A stretch of 64,000 nt of DNA from assembly GCF_011067745.1 (NCBI RefSeq), contig NZ_JAAMPJ010000012.1, positions 124,001 through 188,000 on the forward strand, read 5' to 3'. Shown piece by piece: positions 1 to 8,553 of the stretch. This DNA comes from Lentzea alba (GTDB taxonomy: Bacteria; Actinomycetota; Actinomycetes; Mycobacteriales; Pseudonocardiaceae). Under the pieces are notes generated by a model. That model saw only the letters and a program-made list of their open reading frames with translations. It made no database searches and was not told the origin of the DNA. Both the position numbers and the translations under genes were made by a program. Position 1 is the first letter of the stretch. Every line of letters begins with the position of its first letter.

Positions 1-394
1 GCAGATGTCCGGGCACGCCCATGACGCTCATGACGTTCTGCGTGGTCACGCGGCTGAACGTGCCGGTCCTGGCGGCGGTGAACCAGCCGAGCGGCAGCGT
101 GACGACGTGATCACCGAGACGTTCGTGCAACACGCCTGCCAGCGTGTAACCGGCTCGCCGGCCCGCGATCACGCCTCGGCTCTGCACGACGGCGTAGCAG
201 ACGGTCAGCGCGGCGAGGATGCCGAGCCAGGGCACCGCGTCCGCCGGTGCACCGGACAGGAGCGCGCGCAGCACGGGTAGCACGAGGGCGAACGAAACGC
301 CTTGCATGGCCGCGGCAACGCCCAGAAAACCGATGGCACGCCACAGTTCCGCGCGTTGGGTGGGAGTCATCAACCGAAGCAGCCGGGAGATCAT
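1..394 (-). CDS. ABC transporter half-molecule, YbtQ/IrtB-like (N-terminal part, cut by window edge)
   Basis: Only the first ~131 residues are present; the gene continues past base 1. It starts at an ATG that overlaps the stop of the preceding transporter gene (ATGA), so the two are translationally coupled. The visible part is an exporter-fold membrane domain: hydrophobic segments near residues 25-55 and 65-85, then LPLGWFTAARTG followed by a loop rich in Thr/Ser and Val, which is the usual run into the third helix of IrtB/YbtQ-type half transporters. YbtP/YbtQ and IrtA/IrtB are heterodimers that import ferric siderophores despite their exporter fold. The position beside a yersiniabactin-like synthetase suggests the same job here. 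The nucleotide-binding domain is not visible, so the assignment rests on the N-terminus and on context. Confidence 0.8.
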   Translation of the reverse strand, partial: MISRLLRLMTPTQRAELWRAIGFLGVAAAMQGVSFALVLPVLRALLSGAPADAVPWLGILAALTVCYAVVQSRGVIAGRRAGYTLAGVLHERLGDHVVTLPLGWFTAARTGTFSRVTTQNVMSVMGVPGHL

Positions 395-2076
395 CGGGTC
401 ACCGTCCACATCGACGCGTAGGCGCCGTCTGCCGCGAGCAGGTCGTCATGTGTTCCTCGTTCCCGGATCACGCCGTCCTCCAGCACGACGATCTGGTCGG
501 CCTCGCGCACCGTGGTGAGCCGGTGGGCGATCACCAGCACCGTGCGGCCCACGGCGAGCTCACCGACGGCCTCCTGGATCTCGGCCTCGGATTCGGCGTC
601 GGCGAACGACGTCGCCTCGTCGAGCACCAGCACCGGTGTGTCGGCCAGCAGCGCTCTAGCGATGCAGACGCGTTGTGCCTCACCGCCGGACAGGTGCACG
701 TCGTCGCCGAGCACGGTCAGGTAGCCGTCGGGCAACGCGGTGATGCGGTCGTGGATCCGTGCGGCCTTCGCGGCGAGGACGACGGCGGCTTCGTCCGCTT
801 CCGGGCTGGCCAGCCTGATGTTGTCCAAGACGGTGGTGTTGAGCAGCCGCACGTCCTGCAGGACGAACCCGACCCGTCGGTACAGCTCCGCCGACGGGAT
901 GTCCCGCACGTCGACGCCGTTGATCCGGACCGACCCTTCCGACACGTCGTGGAAGCGCCCGAGCAGCCCGGCGAGCGTCGACTTGCCCGCGCCCGACGGC
1001 CCCACCAGCGCGGTGACCGTGCCCGGCTCGAGCACGAGATCGATGGACCGCAGCACCTCGGTTTCCGCGTCGTATCCGAAATTCACGGAATCGAACTCCA
1101 CCCGTGCCGGGGAGATCGGTACTGGCGCGGCGCCGGTTCCTTCGCGCAGTGCCGGAGTGGCGAGCACCGTGCTGATCCGGTCCGCCGCCGCTCGTCCGGC
1201 GCGCAGCTCCTGCAGGCTGTAACCGATCGCGAGCGCCGGACCGCTCAACCCGGTGCCCAGCACCAGGAACGGAACCAGGTCTGCTGGAGTCAACAGACCC
1301 GCGGCGCTGAGCGCGGTGCCGGCGGTCAGCACGACGACCAGCGCGACCAGGGGTGCCTGGACGATCTGGCTTCTGATCAACGGCGGCGTGACGTGTTCGG
1401 CCCAGTCGCTGACGAACTTGCCGTAGGTGCGCGCCGCCTCGCGGAACCTGTTGTGGCCCTTGCCGGTCTGGCCGAACGTCTTCACGACCGCGATGCCGTG
1501 GACGAACTCCACCGACGCGGTGTTCAGGCTCTCCGTCGCGTGGTGATATTCCGCCATGCGCACGTGAACGTTCCGCATGGCGCGGGATCGGAACGCGAAC
1601 CCCAGTGCCAGCGGGACGAGTGTGATCACGGTCATCAACGGGTTCACCGTGACCAGGTAGACCGTGGCGGCGATCGGGATCACCAGTGCTGACACCAGAT
1701 CCAGCAACGCGTGCGCCACCAGGTGGTGCAGCGCCCCGACGTCGTCGTGCACAGCTTGTTTCACCGCACCGGATCCGCGCGTCGACAGCCAGCCCAGCGG
1801 TAACCGGCTGACGTGGCGGGCGAGTTCGCGCCGCAGGTGCAGCTGGAGGTCGTTGTCCGCGAAGTGGGTGAGGGTGGTCGCCGCGGTAAGCGAGATCACG
1901 CGAACCGGCAACGCGGCGATACCGACCACTACGTAGAGCAACCATTCTTCACCGCTGAGCAACGCCCTGCCGGTCTCCGCCACGGCGATGAACGGCGTGA
2001 CTCCCGCCAGCGCAGCTGTTGCCTGGCAAGCGATTCCCAGTAGAAGTCGGCCGCGGACGGTGCGAAGCGGAAGCAT
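391..2076 (-). CDS. ABC transporter half-molecule with fused membrane and ATPase domains, YbtP/IrtA-like
   Basis: This 561-residue protein has an exporter-type six-helix membrane domain (about residues 1-300) followed by a nucleotide-binding domain. The ATPase part has Walker A GPSGAGKST near residue 360, a signature motif written LSGGEAQR, Walker B VLVLDEATS and the H-loop IAHRL. The start is the ATG at 2076; reading further upstream would run into the divergent promoter. It overlaps the next half transporter by 4 bases, so the pair probably forms a heterodimer. It is divergent from the NRPS-PKS operon and shares its 94-bp promoter region. By family it could export a metallophore or import its metal complex (YbtP, IrtA). 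I favour import or recycling of the local metallophore, but the sequence alone cannot fix direction. Confidence 0.88.
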   Translation of the reverse strand: MLPLRTVRGRLLLGIACQATAALAGVTPFIAVAETGRALLSGEEWLLYVVVGIAALPVRVISLTAATTLTHFADNDLQLHLRRELARHVSRLPLGWLSTRGSGAVKQAVHDDVGALHHLVAHALLDLVSALVIPIAATVYLVTVNPLMTVITLVPLALGFAFRSRAMRNVHVRMAEYHHATESLNTASVEFVHGIAVVKTFGQTGKGHNRFREAARTYGKFVSDWAEHVTPPLIRSQIVQAPLVALVVVLTAGTALSAAGLLTPADLVPFLVLGTGLSGPALAIGYSLQELRAGRAAADRISTVLATPALREGTGAAPVPISPARVEFDSVNFGYDAETEVLRSIDLVLEPGTVTALVGPSGAGKSTLAGLLGRFHDVSEGSVRINGVDVRDIPSAELYRRVGFVLQDVRLLNTTVLDNIRLASPEADEAAVVLAAKAARIHDRITALPDGYLTVLGDDVHLSGGEAQRVCIARALLADTPVLVLDEATSFADAESEAEIQEAVGELAVGRTVLVIAHRLTTVREADQIVVLEDGVIRERGTHDDLLAADGAYASMWTVTR

Positions 2077-2092
2077 GCGTCGAACCCTAGTT

Positions 2093-2116
2093 GACAACGG
2101 TTGTCGTTGTCGACAA
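2093..2116. promoter_or_regulatory. Palindromic operator candidate in the divergent metallophore promoter
   Basis: The 94-bp gap between the transporter and synthetase operons contains GACAACGGTTGTC (2093-2105), a 13-bp palindrome around a central G, directly followed by TTGTCGACAA (2107-2116), a 10-bp palindrome. TTGTCG occurs twice in tandem inside the site. It is not a DtxR/IdeR iron box. The first palindrome has the TGAnAAC-like shape of Fur-family (Zur) sites, but with weak identity. A site here could control both directions. Confidence 0.5.
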
Positions 2117-2170
2117 GGGTGGGTGAGGTACCCGGCCGGGTGGCCTGGTCGTTCACGTTCTGGAGTCTGA

Positions 2171-5100
2171 ATGCCCTCCGCTGAGACGTTGGTCCGAGAA
2201 CTCGTCGCCGAGCTGATCGGCTTGCCGGCGCACGACGTCGACCTCTCGCGACGGTTCGCGGAACTGGGGGTGGAGTCGCTCGCGGCGCTGCGCCTGCGCC
2301 GGTTGGTGGCCGCGCGCACCGGTGTCGAACTGCCGCTCACCAGCTTCCTGGGTGACCGTCCGGCCCAGGACGTCCTGGCAGCGTTGGAGAACGCCGTGGT
2401 GCCGGATCGTCCGGCGGTCGCGGTGGTGCCGTCCGTGTCACCGGGTGACGTCGTCGGCCTCACCGCCGTGCAGGCCGCGTACTGGGCCGGCCGCGGCGAC
2501 GACTTCACCCTCGGCGGCGTCGCCACGTTCTGGTACCACGAGTACGACCTGGGCCCCGATGTCGATCTCGACGCGGTGGAGAAGGCCTGGAACCGGCTCG
2601 TCGCCCACCACCCGATGCTGCGCACGACGATCGGACGTGATGGCAGGCAACGGGAACACCCCTCCGTTGCGCACTACCGAATCGGTCGCACGGATCTGAC
2701 CGCCATGACGGCCGCCGAAGCCGAGCGTGCTCTCGCCGCGTTGCGGGAAGAGCGCTCCCACCAGGTGCGTCCCGCGCACGAATGGCCGTTGTTCGACCTG
2801 CACGCCGTGACGCTGCCCGGCGGTGGCATCCGGTTGTGCGCCGGTTTCGACGTGTTGGTGCTGGACTTCACGAGCTGGCGGCTCCTGATGAGCCAGTGGG
2901 GTGCGCTCGTGGCCGATCCGCAGGCGGCGCTACCCGTGTCCTCCGCCGGGTTCCTCGACATCGTGGCGCACCGGGAGACCGATCCGGTGCGGCGGGAACG
3001 GCGAGAACGCGACCGGCAGCACTGGCTGGCCCGGCTCGCGGACCTCCCGCCCGCTCCCGCGCTGCCGACGGTCGAGTTCACCGGCGCACCGCGGTTCCGC
3101 CGCCGTTCCCAGCGGTTGACGGCGGCCGAGTGGTCCCAGATTCGGGCCACCGCGGCAGCACACGGTGTCAGCCCGACCGCCGTGCTGCTCGCCGCGTTCG
3201 GGCTCGTGCTGTCCCGGTGGGGAGCGGGTGAGCGGTTCAGCGTCAACACGACACTGTTCGACCGGCCGGAGGACGTGCCCGGCGCCGAACACCTCGTCGG
3301 TGACTTCACGACCACCGCGCTGGTGCCGTTGACCGGAGTGGACCCGTTGACGTGGAACGGCTTCGCGTCGCTGGCCCGCGAGGTCAACGCCGAACTGTGG
3401 ACCGCCATCGACCACCGGACGTTCGCCGGCGTCGAAGTGCTGCGCGAACTGGCCGCCCGGCGCGGTGACGGCCTCGGCACCAGCGGCCACCCCGTGGTCT
3501 TCACCTCCGGTGTCGGCATCGGTGACGGCGGCCGACCGGCGGAATGGTTGGGCACCGAGGCTTTCGGTGTCTCCCAGACACCTCAGGTGCTGCTGGACCA
3601 TCTGGTGTGGGAGGAGGACGGTGAGCTGCGCCTGATGTGGGACGCGCTGGACGCCGCCTTCCCGCCGGGTTTCCTCGACGGGCTGACCGCGGCCCAGGCT
3701 CTGCTGCTCCGCTCGCTCGCCGGGGAGCCGGAGCTGTGGACCGCTCCGGATCTCGGCTGGAATCCGTCGTTCGACCGGCTGCAACCGCTGGACGTCGCAC
3801 CGTTCGGGGACTGCGGACCATTGCTCGACGCGCCGTTGCGCCAGGCTGCGGTGCCGGACGCGCCCGCGTTGTTGTGCGGAGCGCACGTGATCACCCACGA
3901 AGGTCTTGCGCGTGCGGCTGATGAGGTGGGGCGCCATTTGGTCGCGTCCGGGGTGAAGGCCGGGGAGCTGGTGCTCGTGGCCGTGCCGAAGGGTGTGGCT
4001 CAGGTGGCCGCGGTGCTCGGGGTGCATCGCTGCGGCGCGGGTTACGTCCCGGTTGATCCGGGCTGGCCTGCCGTTCGCATCGAGGCAGTGTGTGAGCGGG
4101 CGGCGATCCGGCACGCGATTGTGCCGGCGGGATCGGACATCGGGCTGCCCGATGGTCTCGCCGTATCCGAAGTGGACAGTTCTGGACGGCCGGTGGAATC
4201 GCTCTCCGCCGACATCACGCGGCAAGCCGCGCCCGACGATCTGGCCTACGTCATCTTCACCTCGGGTTCCACGGGCGTGCCCAAGGGCGTCGCGATCGAG
4301 CACCGGCAGGCGCGCACGACCGTGGACGACATCACCGACAGGTTCGCGATCACGGCCGCGGACCGCGTGCTCGCGTTGTCCGCGCTCAGCTTCGACCTCT
4401 CGGTCTACGACATCTTCGGAGTCCTGGGCGCGGGCGGCGCGATGGTGTTGCCCGATGCCGCCCGGCAACGCGACCCGCAGCACTGGTGCGAACTCATCGG
4501 CGCGCACCGCGTGACGGTGTGGAACACCGCGCCCGCGCTGCTGGAGATGCTCGTCGAGTACGCGGAGGCGGACCCGGTCTGCGCCGGCCTGCTCCGCTCG
4601 CTGCGGTTGGTGATGCTCTCCGGTGACTGGATCCCGGTGACCTTGCCCGACCGGTTGCGCGCGTTGGTGCCCGGCGTGGACGTGCGCAGTCTCGGAGGTG
4701 CCACGGAGGCCTCCATCTGGTCCATCACCTACGAGATCGGTGCCGTCGATCCGGAATGGCCGAGCGTTCCCTACGGCCGTGCGCTGCGGGACCAGACCTT
4801 CTACGTGCTGGACGACGACGGACGCCCCTGTCCGGTCGGCACACCGGGCGAGCTGTTCATCGGTGGTGCCGGGGTGGCCCGCGGGTACATCGGTGACGAG
4901 CCGCAGACCGCCGCGCGGTTCGCCGTTCACCCCGTGCTCGGCGAGAGGCTGTACCGGACCGGGGATCTCGGGCGCTGGCGTGCCGACGGGGAGATCCAGT
5001 TCCTCGGTCGCACCGACCGTCAGGTGAAGGTGCGCGGCCACCGGATCGAGCTCGGTGACGTCGAGTCGGCGCTGGACCGCCTGTCCGAGGTGCGGCAGGC

Positions 5101-7351
5101 CGTCGCCGCGGTCGTGCCGGGACCCGACGAACGGCCGCGGCTGATCGCCCACGTCGCACTGAACACCCCGCTTCCGGACGCCGACCGCGTGCTCGCCGCC
5201 GCGCTCGGCCGGAAGCTTCCGGACTACATGATCCCCTCGCGGTTCGTGTGGCACGAGTCGTTGCCGGTGACGGAGAACGGGAAGGTGGACCACAAGGCGC
5301 TGCCGAACCCGTTCCGCGCCAAGGCTTCCGTTCCTTCCGCGCACCCCGTCGAGGCGATCGTGCGCGAGGTGCTGGGGTCGCAGGCGGACTTCTCCGTCGG
5401 ACTGGTGGCCGCGGGCGCGACCTCGTTGGACGTGGTGCGCATCGCGAACGCCGTGGAGGATCTGAACGGCGTCCGGCCCGCGTTCCGCGATCTCGTCGCC
5501 CACCCGACGGTCGATGCCCTCGTTCGATCGCTGTCCGCGCCCGTCTCACCGCCGGTGGAACCCGTTCGGGTTCCGGAGGTGCGCCTCCCAGACGCGGCGC
5601 TGAAGCTCGCGGACGCCCTTACCGAGGCCGCCCGCTGGCTGCGCGAACTCCACGACTGGTCACGCCAGACGATGCCGTCGCCGGAGCAGTCGGACGGCTT
5701 CCCGCTCACCGAGATGCAGCTGTCCTACCTCGTCGGCCGGGCGGACGACTGGCTCGGAAGCCCGGTCGCGCCGCACTACTACACCGAGGCCGACGTGTCC
5801 GACCTCGACGTGGCCCGCCTGGAGAACGCGCTGCGCGCGGTGGTGGCCCGGCATCCGATGCTGCGGGCGGCGGTGACGGAGGAGACGCTGCAGCGGGTGA
5901 CGGCCTTGACGCCGTCCATCGAGGTGCTCGACCTGCGCGAGCTCGGCCCGCACCAGCGTGAGCAAACGTTGGCGCGGGTACGGGAGGAACGGTCGCATCG
6001 AGTGCTCGACCCGCACCGCGAACCGATGCTGCACCTGGCGGTGAGCAGGCTCACCGAGCGCACGTCCCGTGTCCACTTCGGACTCGACCTGCTCTTCTGC
6101 GACGCGCGGAGTGCGGTGATCCTCGTGCGCGAACTCGTGACCGCCTATGAGGATCCGGCGCGACTGCCCGCAGCACCGGACGTGACGTTCGAAGAGTGGG
6201 CAGGTAAGCCACAACAGGCGGACGAGCGGTCGCTGAGCTACTGGCGCCAGGCCGCCGAACAGCTCGCCGATGGCCCGGACCTCCCGTTGCGGGTCCCGGT
6301 TGCCGGCGCGGTCAGGTTCCGCAGGCGCCGTCACGTGCTGGACTCCGCGACGTGGACCGCGCTGCGTGAACGTGCCCGCACCCACGGGCTCACCCCTGCC
6401 GGCCTGCTCGTGTCGGCGCTGGGCGACGTCCTGCGCGCCGGGGGAGCGGGTGACCGCTTCACCCTCGTGATGACGGCGTTCGACCGGCCCGCCGGACACG
6501 AGGGCGTGATCGGTGACTACACGTCGACGTTGCTGCTCGACATGTTCGCTGTCGGCGGCTCGTTCCTGGACAGGGCCCAGGCCCAGCAGACCCGGCTGTG
6601 GGCTGACCTGGAGCACAGCGCCGGTGTGCACGGCAACGTCGTCCTGCGGCAGCTCACGGCTCGGCGCGGCAGGCAGGTCCTGCTCCCGGTGGTGTTCTCG
6701 AGCGGCATCGGGAGCACCGGCTCGGACGCGTCCGAGCTGCTGGAGGGCTTCGGCCGCACCGGTTACGCCATCAGCCAAACGCCGCACGTCGTGCTGGACT
6801 GCCAGGTCTTCGAGCACGAGGGCACGCTGCGGATCAACTGGGACTGCGTCGACGACGCCTTCCCCGCCGGCTACCTCGACCGCCTGTTCGCCGCGTACAC
6901 GAGCCTGGTCACCGGTCTGGTGGCAGCGGAAGCCTGGCACACACCCACGCCGGCCGACGGTCTTCGGCCGCGCGCTCACGTCGCACGTCGCCGCCCGGTA
7001 GCGCGGCCGCGTCAGGAAGCCGATCCCGCAACGGAAGCAGCGATCGCGGACGTGCTCGGGGGCCTGCTCGGCAGGCCGGGCAGCGAGTTGGAGCGGACCC
7101 GCACGTTCTTCGAGCTCGGCGCCACGTCGTTGCTGCTCGTGCAGGCACATCGGGTGCTGCGGAGCACGTGCGCGCCCGAGTTGACGGTGCTCGACCTGTT
7201 CTCGCACCCGACGATCCGCGCGCTGGCGGCCCACCTCGGTGACCGCGGGCGTGGCGACACCGAGGATTCGCTCGTCGCCGCCGCCCGTGACCGCGGGCGT
7301 AGGCGGACCGCTCGGGTGGCGGGACGGCGTTCGGGGGCGGCGGTCTCGTGA
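2171..7351 (+). CDS. NRPS, HMWP2/Irp2-like: carrier-Cy-A(Cys)-PCP-Cy-PCP
   Basis: The 1726-residue synthetase begins with a carrier domain (Ser36 in LGVES) suited to an aryl starter. Then come cyclisation domain Cy1 (about 95-520, DVLVLDFTS at 227-235), an adenylation domain (about 535-1050, FTSGSTG near 695 and FDLSVYDIFG near 741), a PCP (GATSLD near 1086), Cy2 (about 1175-1600, DLLFCDARS at 1306-1314) and a final PCP (LGATSL near 1652). The substrate-pocket residues read as D-L-Y-N-L-S-L-I-W, the published cysteine code. The domain order is that of yersiniabactin HMWP2, but the embedded methyltransferase-like/epimerase domain inside the HMWP2 A domain is absent, which explains the ~300-residue shortfall. 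The lone A domain would load cysteine on all PCPs of the assembly line. ATG start with GGAG about 7 bases upstream. It overlaps the methyltransferase gene by 4 bases. Confidence 0.93.
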   Translation: MPSAETLVRELVAELIGLPAHDVDLSRRFAELGVESLAALRLRRLVAARTGVELPLTSFLGDRPAQDVLAALENAVVPDRPAVAVVPSVSPGDVVGLTAVQAAYWAGRGDDFTLGGVATFWYHEYDLGPDVDLDAVEKAWNRLVAHHPMLRTTIGRDGRQREHPSVAHYRIGRTDLTAMTAAEAERALAALREERSHQVRPAHEWPLFDLHAVTLPGGGIRLCAGFDVLVLDFTSWRLLMSQWGALVADPQAALPVSSAGFLDIVAHRETDPVRRERRERDRQHWLARLADLPPAPALPTVEFTGAPRFRRRSQRLTAAEWSQIRATAAAHGVSPTAVLLAAFGLVLSRWGAGERFSVNTTLFDRPEDVPGAEHLVGDFTTTALVPLTGVDPLTWNGFASLAREVNAELWTAIDHRTFAGVEVLRELAARRGDGLGTSGHPVVFTSGVGIGDGGRPAEWLGTEAFGVSQTPQVLLDHLVWEEDGELRLMWDALDAAFPPGFLDGLTAAQALLLRSLAGEPELWTAPDLGWNPSFDRLQPLDVAPFGDCGPLLDAPLRQAAVPDAPALLCGAHVITHEGLARAADEVGRHLVASGVKAGELVLVAVPKGVAQVAAVLGVHRCGAGYVPVDPGWPAVRIEAVCERAAIRHAIVPAGSDIGLPDGLAVSEVDSSGRPVESLSADITRQAAPDDLAYVIFTSGSTGVPKGVAIEHRQARTTVDDITDRFAITAADRVLALSALSFDLSVYDIFGVLGAGGAMVLPDAARQRDPQHWCELIGAHRVTVWNTAPALLEMLVEYAEADPVCAGLLRSLRLVMLSGDWIPVTLPDRLRALVPGVDVRSLGGATEASIWSITYEIGAVDPEWPSVPYGRALRDQTFYVLDDDGRPCPVGTPGELFIGGAGVARGYIGDEPQTAARFAVHPVLGERLYRTGDLGRWRADGEIQFLGRTDRQVKVRGHRIELGDVESALDRLSEVRQAVAAVVPGPDERPRLIAHVALNTPLPDADRVLAAALGRKLPDYMIPSRFVWHESLPVTENGKVDHKALPNPFRAKASVPSAHPVEAIVREVLGSQADFSVGLVAAGATSLDVVRIANAVEDLNGVRPAFRDLVAHPTVDALVRSLSAPVSPPVEPVRVPEVRLPDAALKLADALTEAARWLRELHDWSRQTMPSPEQSDGFPLTEMQLSYLVGRADDWLGSPVAPHYYTEADVSDLDVARLENALRAVVARHPMLRAAVTEETLQRVTALTPSIEVLDLRELGPHQREQTLARVREERSHRVLDPHREPMLHLAVSRLTERTSRVHFGLDLLFCDARSAVILVRELVTAYEDPARLPAAPDVTFEEWAGKPQQADERSLSYWRQAAEQLADGPDLPLRVPVAGAVRFRRRRHVLDSATWTALRERARTHGLTPAGLLVSALGDVLRAGGAGDRFTLVMTAFDRPAGHEGVIGDYTSTLLLDMFAVGGSFLDRAQAQQTRLWADLEHSAGVHGNVVLRQLTARRGRQVLLPVVFSSGIGSTGSDASELLEGFGRTGYAISQTPHVVLDCQVFEHEGTLRINWDCVDDAFPAGYLDRLFAAYTSLVTGLVAAEAWHTPTPADGLRPRAHVARRRPVARPRQEADPATEAAIADVLGGLLGRPGSELERTRTFFELGATSLLLVQAHRVLRSTCAPELTVLDLFSHPTIRALAAHLGDRGRGDTEDSLVAAARDRGRRRTARVAGRRSGAAVS

Positions 7352-8523
7352 CAAATCACGTCGGGGAAGCGGTATCGGCGTCCGGGAACGGCGGTCCCAT
7401 GATCAATGCGTTGCGGGATGCAGCGTCGGCGGCCGGAGAGAACGCGGTCGCGTCGGCCGACCTGGCCGGGCTCGGCGCGCTGGCCGACCGGCTGGACGAG
7501 GCCGCGTTGCTGGTCATCGCCTTCACACTGCGCCGGTCCGGCCTGTTCCCGGATCCCGCTGCCACCCACAGCCTTCAAGACGTGCTCGCCGCGACGAAAG
7601 CGGCCCCGCGCCACCACCGGATCGTGCGCAGGTGGCTCGCGGTGCTCCTGCGCGAGAACATGATCACGCTGGCCGACGGCCGGTACCGGGACCTGCGTGC
7701 GGTGGAAGCCGCCGAGGTCGAGCGTGCTCTCGCAGGACTCGACGCCGCAGCAAGGGGTTTCGCGCACGGACCTGGGCTCACGAGGTTCTTCCAGCAGTCC
7801 GCGGCATACCTGCCGGACCTGCTCACCGACGCGATCTCGTTGCAGGCGTTGCTGTTCGCCGGCGACGACCTGGACGTGGCCGACGACGTGTACCGGCGCA
7901 ACCTGGCCAGCAGGTACACGAACCAGGCCGCCGCCGCGGTGATCCGCGACTTCGTGCGCCAGCGTCACCACCCCGCGAAGGTGCTGGAGGTCGGCGCGGG
8001 GGTGGGCGGTACGACCGCCGAGGTGTTGCCCGAGCTGGACGGGTTGGGCGTCGACTACCTGTTCACCGACGTGACGCGCTACTTCCTCACCGTCGCCGAG
8101 GAGCGGTTCGGGTCGAGGATTCGCTACGGGATCTTCGACATCAACGCTGCTGAGCAACAGATTCCGGCTCACTCGATGGACGTGGTGCTGGCGGCGAACG
8201 TGCTGCACAACGCGCGCCACGCCGGCCGGGTGCTGGGTGGGCTCCGCGAGCTGCTCGCGCCGGGTGGGCTGCTGGTGTTCATCGAGACCTGCCGCGACCA
8301 CTACCAGCTGATGACCTCGATGCAGTTCCTCATGTCACCGCCGGCGAGCAGCCCGGACGCCGACTTCGAGGACTTCCGGCGGGGCACCGACCGGATCTTC
8401 CCGTCGCGGCAGGAGTGGTTGAGCGAGCTCGAAAGCGCGGAGTTCCGCGAGGCCTTCGCGGTGCCGGAGGCCGACCATCCGCTCACCCGGATCGGGCAGC
8501 ACGTGTTCATCGCGACGGCCTAA
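7348..8523 (+). CDS. Free-standing SAM-dependent methyltransferase of the NRPS/PKS-embedded type
   Basis: The start GTG overlaps the NRPS stop codon (GTGA), so the two are coupled. The 391 residues have an N-terminal helical/winged-helix region (about 20-130) and a Rossmann methyltransferase core. Motif I is VLEVGAGVGGTT near residue 213, followed by LFTDVTRYFL, a DIN acidic loop and MDVVLAANVLHNAR, then LAPGGLLVFIE. This pattern matches the C-/N-methyltransferase domains usually inserted in A or PKS modules (HMWP1, PchF), not typical small-molecule O-methyltransferases. No methyltransferase domain is embedded in either neighbouring megasynthase, so this enzyme may supply the missing activity in trans, for example alpha-methylation of a thiazoline or of the polyketide carbon. 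The exact target is inference. Confidence 0.85.
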   Translation: MTNHVGEAVSASGNGGPMINALRDAASAAGENAVASADLAGLGALADRLDEAALLVIAFTLRRSGLFPDPAATHSLQDVLAATKAAPRHHRIVRRWLAVLLRENMITLADGRYRDLRAVEAAEVERALAGLDAAARGFAHGPGLTRFFQQSAAYLPDLLTDAISLQALLFAGDDLDVADDVYRRNLASRYTNQAAAAVIRDFVRQRHHPAKVLEVGAGVGGTTAEVLPELDGLGVDYLFTDVTRYFLTVAEERFGSRIRYGIFDINAAEQQIPAHSMDVVLAANVLHNARHAGRVLGGLRELLAPGGLLVFIETCRDHYQLMTSMQFLMSPPASSPDADFEDFRRGTDRIFPSRQEWLSELESAEFREAFAVPEADHPLTRIGQHVFIATA

Positions 8524-8553
8524 GCAGTTTCACGCCTTTCTGGGAGTACCACA

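Noticed and set aside
247..1692. A long plus-strand frame opposite the ABC transporter gene
   Set aside because: It shows no motifs, whereas the minus strand has complete Walker and signature motifs.
2077..2170. IdeR/DtxR iron box in the metallophore promoter
   Set aside because: No TTAGGTTAGGCTAACCTAA-like sequence is present; the palindromes there have a different sequence.
2930..5503. An 857-codon minus-strand frame opposite the NRPS gene
   Set aside because: Its composition is typical of an antisense shadow and it has no plausible start or neighbours; the plus strand has full NRPS motifs.
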